Below, in pieces: positions 22,047 through 33,400 of a stretch of DNA of 64,000 bases (its first letter is position 1; every line of letters begins with the position of its first letter). The notes beneath the pieces are model-generated. The model was not told the origin of the DNA and did no database searches. It saw only the letters and a list, made by a program, of their open reading frames with translations. The stretch is taken from positions 13,768,628 to 13,832,627 of the forward strand of contig NC_089318.1 in NCBI RefSeq assembly GCF_036669915.1, written 5' to 3'. The position numbers were made by a program, and so were the translations under genes. Source of the DNA: Pocillopora verrucosa. Its lineage: Eukaryota; Cnidaria; Anthozoa; Scleractinia; Pocilloporidae.

Positions 22047-22985
22047 TATACTGGGTGACCTGAACTGTGACTATCTTAATGACTCCCTTGGTAAAACAAA
22101 AAGATTATTGGAATTTCTTGCTGCTAATGAAATAGAACAAATAATTAAAGAACCCACTCGTGTTACTTGTTACTCGTTACGTCTACCCCAAGTCTGTTCA
22201 GATCTTCAGGAGTTCTTAGTACAACTATAAGTGATCATTACCCTATTTTTGGACTAATGAACGGCCCAGCAATTTGTCCACATAAGCATCGAATCTTGAC
22301 AACGCGGACTTGGAACGAGAAAGTAGGAAAAATTTCATCAATGACTTAACGAAAACTCCTTGGACCTTTCTTGAGTTTTTGGACGACGTGGAGGACATGT
22401 ATTCCGCCTGGGAGTGCTTGTTTAAATCATTAATTGATTCCCACTTTCCTATCAAAAGGAAAAGACTCCGAAAGCAAACGTACCCATGGTTAGACAACTC
22501 TGTGCTACGAATGATGAGAACCCGGGACAAGGCGCATAAAAAGGCAATAAGAACTGGTCTCACTGAAGACTGGCAAAAATATAGGCGACTCCGTAACCAA
22601 GTAACTAGCAGTAACAGGAAAAACAGAAAAGCCTATTTTAAGAATAAACTTCAAGAAAATCGAGCTAACCCTAAAGCCTACTGGAATACACTCCATAAAG
22701 TCCTTCCATCAAAGGATAGGAGCACCAAGATTGAAAAACTATTGACAGATGGTAACCAAGTGACTAACAAGACAGCTATAGCGAATTCACTAAATCAGTA
22801 TTTTACCACGATTGCATCTACATTGTTGGCAAATCAACCTCCCCCAGAACCGCAGCCAATAAAGCCATCGCCATCTGAGCTCTTCAAGTTAAAACCTTTA
22901 TTGGATTCAGATGTGTATATGGCTCTGAGACAATAAACCCCTGTAAGGCCACTGGTGTAGACAACATCTCGACAGTACACTTTAT
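22035..22985 (+). mobile_element. CR1/L2-type LINE fragment (endonuclease end to RT start)
   Basis: Contains VIILGDLNCDYL and PTRVT (endonuclease) in one frame, then STTISDHYPIFG in another. The linker from 22310 (FLDDVEDMYSAWECLFKSLI, RTRDKAHKKAIRTG, AYFKNKLQENRANPKAYWNTL) follows, and then NPCKATGVDNIS at the entry to the RT, where the fragment ends near 22980. Two frameshifts and both ends truncated. Confidence 0.8.
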
Positions 22986-24126
22986 TCGCTTTTATCTTCA
23001 TGTTTGTGTTTGTTTAAAATTAAAAGTAACACCATGTTGATCGACTATTTCTTCTTTAAGTATACCGTGCTTTACTGGCATTAAAACCTAACCTGATTTG
23101 TAATTACTTTTGTTTGAAGGATCATCATAACAAGGACATCAAACAAAGGGGTAGCTTTTACTTACATGTCCTGTTTGCTATGATTTGTCAAGTTCCACAG
23201 CGCTATCACTGTTCTTGTCGTTATTGCTCCTATTATCATCGTTAGCAGTATTTCCATCATCATTCTCGTTTTTACTGACATCAACATCGCCAATATCTTT
23301 GGCACCTCCCATCGTCATCGTTATCAGCACGGCCCCTATCGTCGTCGTTAAAACTGGTATTGACATCGCCGATATCTTTGGATGGGAAAGTAAATTTGAA
23401 GCTTCGAATTATTGATCGACGCATAAGCATAAAAGACGCCTCAGTACCTGCTCTAGCCCACAGTAATTGAATTTCGCATCAACGATGTTAAAGCCTCGCA
23501 ATTGAGCCCTTATGCCTCCAGTACACCATGAAAGGGATATGTTCTCGCTCGACGCGATGTTATATGGCAAACCTCGAGAAACCACACCCGACTAACATCA
23601 TTCTATTGGAAATAAAAAGGGAAAATAATCACTGTAATAAAAAGTCTAGCTTTTTGTTAGAAACGATAACTTTTCTAATGCTTCAGCTCAATGAAACCAA
23701 CATGTTTTATCAGACATGATAAATGTGGTAGTTCCTAAAACAAGGAATGACCTAAAACGACCTAAAATGATCTCAATGACCTAAAATTAGCTTGAGTTTG
23801 CGGCGCCGACAAAATTAGAAATTTTGGGCAAGCCAAAATAAAGTGTGCGTGACAAAATAGAACGTTGGCTCCTCTGGATTTTTTTTTTTTTTGGCCTAAA
23901 TACCCCATGTAGTCACTTTCACGGCCGTTTCAAGGAGTGTTGTGTAGTGCCACCATGGACAAAGGGAAGCGATAGGCATGTATGATTTCATCAGTCAATT
24001 AAGAAAGACGCGAAACAATCCATTGTTGCTTCTTAATTAAGGTCCTTGAGCTTCTTCCGTTGCTGGCGTGTAAGGCACGTTGGAAGCAATAGTTCGCAAA
24101 GTGATCGACCTTAGTGTATGGGCGGC
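22986..24126. other. No gene recognised
   Basis: No exon was recognised. A short run of T lies near 23879-23892. Confidence 0.3.
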
Positions 24127-24390
24127 CGTCACCATCAAAAATACAAGGATGTCAAATAGATTAGCAAATACAAAGCTGGTCTAAAGATCAGCTGCAGGAT
24201 AAAATAGCTAATAAAGGAATGGCATGGCCGAATTATAGACGGTTTAGTTTTCCTTCGTGAAACAGAACGCCCTAAACATGGATAGTTCAGCCAAATGATA
24301 AACGGTCTAGTTGCCCATGTCGAGTTGGAATATGAAATTGTGAAATGGACTGGCTCAATTGCGAATAGCCTAACACTCATTTGCAATACA

Positions 24391-24630
24391 GTACACAAAC
24401 GGTGTTGCGTTGCTTCAAATGGCTCAGGGTAACGTCGAGTAACACAGTGTACGCACAAACGGTGTAGCGTTGCGTGAAATAGCTCAGCTTAATATAGAAT
24501 GGTACAGCGTACACACATATGGTGTAGCGTTGCGTGAAATGGCTCAGCGTAATGTCGAATAGTACAGCGTACACACAGATAGTGTAGTGTTAGGTCGAAT
24601 AGCTTTGCAGAACATCAGACGCTCTATCTG
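24391..24630 (-). repeat. 60-bp tandem repeat array, left arm
   Basis: About four degenerate units, each with GCGTTGCGTGAAATGGCTCA followed by a variable GTACAGCGTACACA block; inverted relative to the array at 25796-26035. Confidence 0.75.
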
Positions 24631-24954
24631 AACATTAAATTGCTTAGTATTACTTGAAATATTTCGATGTTGTGGCGAATCGTCGAGCTTGCTTTTGGCG
24701 TGGCGTGAGGGCCATGCCCATTCCTTCATAAGCTATGCTATCCTGCAGCTGATCCTTACTGAAACCATCTTTGTATTTGCTGATCTATTTGACATCCTTG
24801 TATTTTTGGTGGTGACGGCCGCCAAGGCTATCGCGCCGAAACCACCAAAAATACAAACCACAAATGGAACAGCGATCTGCTGGGAGCATGACGTCATCGA
24901 ATGTGAAGACTGCTACGAAACTGCCCGCTTACTTTTCAACGAGAATTCCACTTC

Positions 24955-25071
24955 AAAGGCTCTTTGAACAATGGAGGAGTACGTGAGAAGTTGAATTTTG
25001 TGTGTGCCCTGGACGCCATGGTAAGAAAACTGATATCCTTGATCTGTTTTGACATTTTTCAATCAAACTGA
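24955..25071 (-). repeat. Inner inverted repeat, left copy, with short ORF
   Basis: Nearly identical to the complement of 25150-25266. It contains an ATG (CCATGGCGTCC on the minus strand) opening a frame that begins MASRAHTKFNFS and is closed after about 28 codons, parallel to the right-arm frame. Confidence 0.7.
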
Positions 25072-25149
25072 GTGATATCGGAATGCTTTTAATTGGTGTG
25101 TGGACGATAAAACCAACTCGGAATAGAGGTTGCTTTGGCAAAAACTACA

Positions 25150-25266
25150 TGTTTGATTGAAAAATGTCAAAACAGATCAAGGATATCAGTTTTACTTACC
25201 ATGGCGTCCAAGGCACACACAAAATCCAACTTCTCATGTATTCCTGCAATGTTCAAAGAGCCTTTG
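25150..25266 (+). repeat. Inner inverted repeat, right copy, with short ORF
   Basis: Contains TTACCATGGCG, opening a frame MASKAHTKSNFSCIPAMFKE of about 27 codons that ends in TGA near 25284. The equivalent frame is kept in the left arm with several substitutions. Confidence 0.7.
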
Positions 25267-25795
25267 CAGTTAAACTCTCATTGAAAAGTCAGCGCGAGTC
25301 AGAAAAGAAAAGAGAACTCGGCAATCGACATTTAATGCATGTCTTAACACTACTTAATACTATAAACATTCAGGCTCACCAACGCGTGCAAACTGTGGTA
25401 AACTAGGAGGCCGGCAAACCGTGGTAGAATCCAGTCTCGTTGCTATTTTAATTAACGCTTTCATGAACGATAACGAATAAATGCAATATCGGCGAGGGTA
25501 AAAATAGAGAAACTCACTGAATTGGCTCTGCTTTATGGCAGGGCCAAGTGAAGACTTTTCAACACAGCAACTACACCATGTGATGGTTTCGCGACACTCT
25601 TCACATTCGCTGACGTCATGCCCCCCAGCAGATCACTGTTCCATTTGCGGTTTGTATTTTTGGTGGTTTCGGCGAGATAGCCTAGACGTCATGCCACAAG
25701 CAAGCTCGACGATTCGCCACAACATCGAAATATTTCGTGTAATGCTAAGCAATTTAATGTTGAGATAGAGCGTCTGATGTACTACAAAGTTATTC

Positions 25796-26035
25796 GACTT
25801 TACGCTGAGCCATTTCACGCAGCGCTACACCATTTGTGTGTACGCTGTAGCATTCGACATTACGCTGAGCCATTTCACGCAACGCTACACTGTTTGTATG
25901 TACGCTGTACCATTCTATATTACACTGAGCTATTTCACGCAACGCTACACCGTTTGTGCGTACGCTGTGCTACTCGACATTACCCTGTGCCATTTGACGC
26001 AACGCTACACCGTTTGTGTACTGTATTGCAAATGA
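25796..26035 (+). repeat. 60-bp tandem repeat array, right arm
   Basis: Four units of exactly about 60 bp, each with TACGCTGAGCCATTTCACGC followed by AACGCTACAC and TGTACGCTGT. Because the period is divisible by three, long repetitive open frames appear in several registers. I do not regard these as genes. Confidence 0.8.
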
Positions 26036-26090
26036 GTGCTAAGCTATTCGTAATTGAGCCACTCCATTTCACAATTTCATGTTCCAGTTT

Positions 26091-27242
26091 TTTTTGTAAG
26101 AAAAAATAATTGGAACATTCTTATATCAATTTCGTAATTAGGACCCTAAAACAAGACTTCATGCCAAATCTCAGCCAAATCATTGATATGAAATGGCCCA
26201 CGAAAGTTCGAAAGTTACAGACTATCGAACCTAAATGGAATCTTTTAGACGATTTTTTCGTGAAATGTATTGTTTAAAACTCCTGTTTCACACTTATAGT
26301 GGACTGCTTCGTCACCGTAGCTTCAGCTTCCGTTTTGTTGTTATTTATTGTTATTTTTTAATTCCCTCAATTCCCCGCTTCCTACGGTACCTCTTAAAAC
26401 TATGTGAAGGCCCCTTCTCTTACCTGGTTTATGCTATTGATTCCTGCTTGATATATTTTTAATTTACGATAATGATTGTTCCATAAATAAATGAATAAAC
26501 AGAAAAAATTAGTAATGATAATAATAATAATAGTATTAATAATAATAATAAGGCGGTCAAACAAATTTATGATATGCACTGTTTTTGAAAATTTCAGAAT
26601 GTTCGTTGCTAGTAAAAACATTTCTACGAATAGCTAAAAATATTCGTTTCTTCAAAATGCTGATGCATTTTTTGATTTTGTTCATTGCAGGTAATGATAT
26701 TAATAAAGGGTAGTGACTAGGATGGCAACTAGGACTTGCACCAGAATTTTAAAGACTATCTACATCAATTTTACCCTGAACTTAAAAAATTCGTCCTTTT
26801 ACTGGAAATCGATGGTTGCGAGAGACTGAGGTCAAATGAGTCTGGATTCAAAGTTTGTTAGGGTTCAAATGGTTTCTTTATTTGGAAAAAAATTTATTCT
26901 TTTTAATGGATAATAGCTTCTACCCTTCTCTTTTTGTTTCATTGAAATCGATGTTCAAAAATGCCCAATGAACTGTAATCAAACTGTGTTTGTTTTTCTA
27001 ACAAGGTTTGTCGCTCTATTTGCCTTTAACTCGGAAGCAATATAAATAACCTCTCTAATTATAAAAGTGATCAAAACAAATTAAGAAACATGAGCACATT
27101 ATTTTGAAAACATTTATATTTTTAGATGGAAAACACGAAGTAATGTAAATACATTGAAGGTATGCCAAAAGACTTCCACTAATAGAAAGAAAAGTCAACT
27201 GATTCTCCTCATTGAAAACCCACCTTTTTATTTCTTTTTTAT
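26091..27242. other. No gene recognised
   Basis: AT-rich; includes an interrupted AAT/ATA tract near 26515-26550. Confidence 0.3.
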
Positions 27243-28791
27243 CTTCCTACTCGTTACAAAATCGGAATATAATGGACTTACTTCATCAAATTCGTTCGCT
27301 AGAGCTTCTTATCGATAAGTGAACGTTTGCTTGTAGAGTCCGAAAGAGGTTCTTGTTTTGATAATTAAATTGATAAAAAAAAGCTTAGGGTTTACGAGGT
27401 TGGACTTTTCCCTCCTGAGACTAAAAATTATCATTACAAGAAAAAGTCAGCAATTTATAGTACAACATCATTCCAGTTTTTGATAATGAAGATAAGAAGT
27501 CAGACCGTGTATCAGTGTATATCAAGCGAAAAGTTTTAAACTTGTGTATAAATCAAAGCTAATTTGAACTTGTGAAAATGAATTTCTGCTGATTCATTGC
27601 CTCCAATTGCTTTTATTGCCAGACGGGAGCAGTAAATCATGGAGAAGGAACATGATTCACAGGAAGTTCTTACCAGAGAACCAAAATAAACATCGTTAAG
27701 GTAATTTAACAAAGCATCACAATATCAGCTGTTGTACATATCTTTCAGCAAACAAAAGAGGAAGACGGAAATATTGACAGAAATATGGATATGAAAGATG
27801 TCGCGGAGGTTAATTGGCTGACTTAGCTTCTAACAAGGTTCCATGATAATCAAAACTTATCCATCACGAATATCATGACACACAGGAAGTTCTTACCACC
27901 ACCAGAATAAACAGTGGTTGCATGATAATATGACAAAGTTTCAGCATGCCTGCTGTTGTGCATGTGTAAAAACGATAACCCAGAAAAATATTTTTTTATT
28001 TTCCTACTCGTTACAAAATCGGAATATAATGGACTTACTTCAACAAATTCGTTCGTTAGAGCTTCTTATCGATAAGTGAACTTTTCCTTGTAGAGTTAGA
28101 CAGAGGTGCTTGTTTTGATTATTAAATGGATAAAAAAAACAGCTAAGTGCTTACGAAGGAGGACTTCTCCCTCTTGAGACTAAAAATGATAACAAACAAT
28201 AATGATAAAAATATCAATAACAATTACAAAAAAAAAGGCAGCAACTTTTACTACAGCATAATTCCAGTTGTCGATAATGTCTGCAATGAAAGAGGATAAG
28301 AAGTCATGCCGTGTGTCAGTGTACATCAAGTGAAAAGTTTGAAACTTGTGTAGATAACAAAGCTAATATGAAGTTGCGAAAATCAATTTCTACTGATTTA
28401 TTGCCTCTAATATGAAGCCTTTACTGCTAAACGGGAGCAATAAATCATGGAAAAGGAACATGATTCACAGGAAGTTCTTACCAGAGAACCAAAATAAACA
28501 TCGTTATGTTAATTTAACAAAGCCTCATAATCCCAGCTGTTGTACAAGTCTTTCAGCGAAAAAAAGGGGAAGACGGAAATATTCACCGAAATATGGATAT
28601 GTAAGGTGTCGAAGAGGTGAATTGGCTAACTTAGCTTGTAACAAGGTTCCATGATAATCAAAACTTATCCATCACGAATATCATGACACACAGGAAGTTC
28701 TTACCACCACCAGAATAAACAGTGGTTGCATGATAATTTGGCAAAGTTTCAGCATGCCTGCTGTTGTGCATGTGTAAAAACGATAACCCAG
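27243..28791 (+). repeat. Direct tandem duplication of a 0.75-kb unit
   Basis: Unit 1 (about 27243-27982) and unit 2 (about 27999-28791) share the same order of blocks: TTCCTACTCGTTACAAAATC, GAGCTTCTTATCGATAAGTG, GGAACATGATTCACAGGAAG, CACACAGGAAGTTCTTACCA and GTGCATGTGTAAAAACGATA. Unit 2 has a small insertion near 28190-28230. It lies upstream of, or in a 5' intron of, USOMP5-like copy 2. No conserved coding frame is shared by both units. Confidence 0.8.
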
Positions 28792-30152
28792 CAAACCATC
28801 AAATGAATTCTTCATTTTCACAAACTATGTTTACATCTATCCATTTATTTAACGCACGCATTTTTAACGGCGAACCAATTTAGTCAATTACATTATGACA
28901 CAGAACTTTTGCGAGCTTTACCGGTCTTATCGATTTTGTTATGAATACAAAATTGTAGGAAGGTTCGTGACCTAAAACAATTCTTTCAGGTCCAATTTAT
29001 CCTAATTCAGCACAGACGGTTTAAATATCACTGTGCTTATCATTTAAAAAATTTCATTTATCATTTCTAAAATGGGACGACAGTATGGACATATAAGGTT
29101 TCGTGGAAGTGAATTTGGTGACGTTTTACACTGCTGCATAATTATAACTGTTATATATGAATTTTTCATGATAGCATGTCAGGCCACAGAATGATGTGAC
29201 AAAACTTAATTATGGCAATTGACAGGCAAATTATTGCTAAACCGAGCAGCATTCTAAACAAACATTTTTTACTGGTAGAAACTAAGGCACAAAAGATGAC
29301 ATGCGAAGTAATTTGACTGCTATTGGTTTAACCGGCGACAGCCTAATTTCCATTGTTTCAAACTTCCCCTGTCATGATATGTAATATTAAGTAAAGAATT
29401 CGTTTCTTGACCAGAACTTTTCTAATCGTTTTCTGTATCATGTATTCTGTTTCTGTCTCCCTTCTCTTATTGGAGCTCTGCTTTATGATACAAAGGGCTG
29501 TCAGATCACAAGGTTAGTTTCAGTATGACTTACATCCAATTCATGTTTACCTTTGGTTCGTGTATTGGTTTTTTTTTTTTTTAAGGAAGCGTTTAATTCA
29601 ATAATAAGAATTCGTCATGAAGTCAGAAAATTAGCTTTATCCACCTATATTAACTGAAGAATCGTCGTTAAAATATTCAGTTATCAACGCACAGATAGTG
29701 CTTTGAAGAAGTATGACATTTTCGTGTACGAATGTGCATTAATTAAGTAAGAATTCTACAAAGCGAAACACGACGACTAAACTTCTGCCGATGAATTTGA
29801 ACCCCCTTAGTCGTCTCCCTCCACTGACCATAGTTGTTCAGAGATTGCCGTCTTTCCGAAGATACCCGCCTTTAAAACAAGCCCTCAAAACAAGCAAAAC
29901 AGAAATGAGATCATTTTCAATTTAAGAACAGTAGAGAATTTTTGCCGTGTTGACATACTCTCATAATAACACCCGAGACACTTTCGAGGGTTTGTATATC
30001 CCTTTTCTTGTAGAAATAAAATATACGAAGAAAAAAATTCAAGTCTAATACAATTGATAATGAATTGTCACCTACCAAGTTTTCCGAAATTCTTAATATA
30101 TCATCATAAGCAATAACGTTACGTTTAATGTATTATTATTTCCATTTCAAAG
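28792..30152. other. Presumed 5' intron or upstream region of copy 2
   Basis: No exon was recognised. The signal-peptide exon expected for a secreted protein must lie here or further left, but I could not identify it. Confidence 0.3.
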
Positions 30153-30430
30153 ACGTCTGCATCGCAGACCAGTGTCGTAATTTGGAGTTTGGGCCTGAGA
30201 AAGTATTTGAAGGGAAACGCCTTATAAACCACACAATTCGCACCGTAGAAATAACAGTTTCCAGGTTCTGTGAAAACTTGTGTTATATGGAGCCCGACTG
30301 TGTCAGCATTAATCTTTATACACGGGGAGATGGAAATGGATATCATAAATGTGAACTGAACAATGCTACACATGAAGGACACGAAAAAAAGTTGATAGAC
30401 CAAGAGATGTATTCTTATCACGCAGCTGAG
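30153..30430 (+). CDS. PAN/apple domain exon of copy 2
   Basis: Encodes VCIADQCRNLEFGPEKVF ... FCENLCYMEPDCVSINLYTR ... YHKCELNNATHEGH ... MYSYHAAE. The cysteine pattern C-x-x-x-C-x(6)-C and CELNNAT are those of PAN modules in this coral family. Acceptor TTTCAAAG, donor GAG|GTAAAC, ending in phase 0. Confidence 0.75.
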
Positions 30431-33400
30431 GTAAACTTAACTTTCAATTTAAGAGTAAGAGTGGTTTATTTTGTATTTCTTTTTAAAACTCTGAGTCTCG
30501 TGTTCACCTTTAACTACGAACTTGAGTTTCTTTCCCTCTTTCAAGACATTAGCGGTAATACTGAGCCTGTGCTCTTCACCAGAATCTCCTCAAAGAGAAA
30601 GCATTTCAAAGTTATTGGAGAAATATAGAAATAGAAGAACAACTATGATAACAAGGATAACGATGACAATATTGATGATGGTAGCGGTGCGGTTGACTAT
30701 TAGTTGTTGAAAATGATTATAATGATGATAATGATAATGACAATGACAACGGTTTGTTTTTTCTTTTAGAGCAATTGTGTTCAAAATCCTTGTCAGAACA
30801 ATGCCACTTGTCAGAGCGGATTTACTAACAAAGGTTATCGGTGTCTTTGTACCGCTGGATTTGAGGGTCCATTTTGCGAAATAGGTAAACACAACTTCAA
30901 TGTTGATATCTTGAGGCCTTTAGTTTAACAACAACAAGGAAAAACTTTACCACGCTTTTTAATCGGGTCTCGAAGAATAAAAGAGCTTTTTCTATCCTCA
31001 TGTAGCTTAAAGCTCTCTTACTAGTCTGTAAGAATCGAACAACAACAGACCTTTGTTGTGGTTTCTTCACCAACCTAACTCAATAGCGAATTTTTGGTTT
31101 TTTGGCATTTCTTTTCGTCATCTCCCTTCTCCTTATTAGGTCTTCACATCGCTTCTTCTGAGCTACACCGAAAGTGGGAAGAAACAATAATAAAATTAAT
31201 TAACCACAAAAACAAACAAAAAGATAATTAGCCACCTGTAGAACTTTCCGGATTAAAAAAGAGGGAATATATGACTGTTTCGCAACTCATCAATACTGCT
31301 TGTGACTTACAAGGAGGCTGTTGATCGATTCATTTTGAATGTTTTTTTTTTCACTTTGTACAAGCAAAAATGACGTATAGTGATCACGAGAAAACAAAAA
31401 AATACGTTAACCACATTAAGAACAGTATGTGAAGGAGGCCTACCCAATTATTGTTGTGTATACAGTCGTTGGTGCTTTTTATTTTTATTTTTTTTGGGGG
31501 GAAGGGGTATGATAATTTTTCTTTAGATATCAACGAATGTGTTCGTGAGCTGTACAAATGCAGCTCTGATGCGTTTTGCAACAATACTAAAGGGTCTTAC
31601 AACTGTATATGTAAACCTGGATTCACTGGAAATGGAAGAGAATGTAAAGGTAAACGTTGGGGTCGAAATATAGAGGAAATCAGCTGGTTAAAAGTCTAAG
31701 TAAGAATTTTGACACATCGGCGATAGCACTACTCTTGTACTGAGCCTTGTAACCCTTATAAGTTTCTAAGTCCCTCTTCCGTGTAGTGTTTTAAAACGTT
31801 TGCAAATCCTTGTAAGGAGAAAGTATCGAATTCGGTTTTCACATGAAATCACGATTCATGAAACGTTGTGCCTGTGTCTGCGTGATCTCCCTCGTCCTTT
31901 GGCTTCAGAAGACAACTCAGATCTCGGTGTTGATAATTCCAGATATCATACTCAACCTCACCCAGTAATTGCTTATTAGCTTAAAACTTTTATTCATCTC
32001 CTTTTTTCCTTTTTTTTGCAATTGGTAAGTGCCTCTGAACCACATTCATCGATGATTCTTAATCGTTTGCCAGTTCTCAGAACCTTTAAAAACTGGATGA
32101 AAGTATCCATTTTTTATTAAGATAACAACGATCGATCCTCTCCCGACGCTGTTTCTTATCAATGATTAATTTGAAGAAAATATATAAAACATACATGCCA
32201 CCAAATAAAGTGAATGAAAACTGAGAACTCTTTCCAGCCAAAAAGCAGAGCTTGAAACAGGATAAAATTCTTCTGCCAATCAGTCAGAGTGCAGTCAATA
32301 TAGTTTCCCAATGATGGATTAAGATGGAGCTAAAACAAGTTTGCAGTTTCTTCTAATCAAAGGTATTTTTAAACTTCTTGCAGGAGCTTCCTCGTGTAGA
32401 GAAATTCATGACATGCAAGTAGAATTGATTTTCGATATTATATTCATAGTACATCAAATATCGCGCTTGTAATAATAGTTGAAGCCCATCAAGGCGGAGA
32501 AAGTCCTCCTTTAAACCTTGATTCATTTCAGTGGAGTGCATTACTGTCATCACAGAAGAAGTGAAAAATATCCTTTGCCCTCGGACACCTGTTTGATTCC
32601 AGGACAAATAACCGAGCATTGTTGTTATGAAGGCTGGTCCTTATATTTCGCAGATATTGACGTCTGAAGGATCAACTTTTCCTTTGCTTATTTGTTGAAT
32701 CATTATTATTATTATTATCACTCTGTATCTTTCCCATTATCATCTTCATTGCCACCGTTGTAGCTATGATAGTTATTTTTATAAGCTCAAGTTTTATTTT
32801 ACCATCATTGTTTTCACTATTAATTGTATTTTTTTTTTTATTTTGATTCGAAAGATCCAATGTGAGTGGTGTGGTTACCCTTCTTGTTGACTCCCAACCA
32901 TTGTCCGTTTTTTGTCACATGGGAAATTTTGGGTGTGGAGACGGAGGATGGACACCAGTCATGAAGATTGCCGGCAGTGAGGTGCATACTTTAGCTAACT
33001 AATTATCTCGTGTATAAACCCGCTCTCTTTAAAAACGTTGCAAGTTAAAAAAAGTGCATGTTACTTATGTATGCCATTTGTTTTTAATCGAGAAGGTAAT
33101 ACATGAAATACAGACTTCGTTCAGGACTTATTGTGTGTAGTGACTGTTGAAAAAGGATGAAAAAGAATTTTTTAAATATATGCAATCATATTTGTCTCAA
33201 TTATTATGTAACAGCTAGATAAGAAATACGCAGCATTACGATCATGATTCGGTTAAAAGCTGTTCGGAACAAATAACATATCTTATCTGAGTTAAAGTTC
33301 CACACCAGTTAATTGATGTGTAGATATTACACTGATTTAAAGAGCTGTCATTGCTCATCCCCTAAACAGTGGGAAGGGTGGGGGATAGGTAGAGAAGGAT

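Larger units (their letters stand above)
24127..26090. mobile_element. Large foldback element with tandem-repeat-bearing arms
   Basis: The left arm (about 24325-25071) is the reverse complement of the right arm (about 25150-26085) around a loop of about 78 nt. Both arms carry the same order of blocks: an array of 60-bp repeats, AAGCAAGCTCGACGATTCGC or its complement, GTATTTTTGGTGGTTTCGGC, then a near-identical 115-bp inner segment. A nested inverted repeat, 24127-24226 against 24712-24832, lies around the left array. Long inverted arms with internal tandem repeats are typical of foldback-type DNA transposons. No transposase was recognised. Confidence 0.75.

Noticed and set aside
23178-23415. 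Overlapping Asp/Asn-rich and Ser/Leu-rich frames
   Set aside because: Biased composition from low-complexity ATC/GTC-type sequence; no domain and no splice sites.
25796-26035. Possible CRISPR-like array
   Set aside because: The units are contiguous degenerate 60-bp tandem repeats without spacers, in an animal genome and inside a foldback element.
24135-26109. Repetitive open frames through the 60-bp arrays
   Set aside because: The repeat period is divisible by three, so several registers stay open at once. The same composition appears in both orientations and no family resemblance was seen.
32397-32424. GTAGAA as the donor of the copy 2 short exon
   Set aside because: It would shift the frame and meet a stop early in the next exon, whereas the GCAAGT four bases upstream preserves the phase seen in copies 1 and 3.
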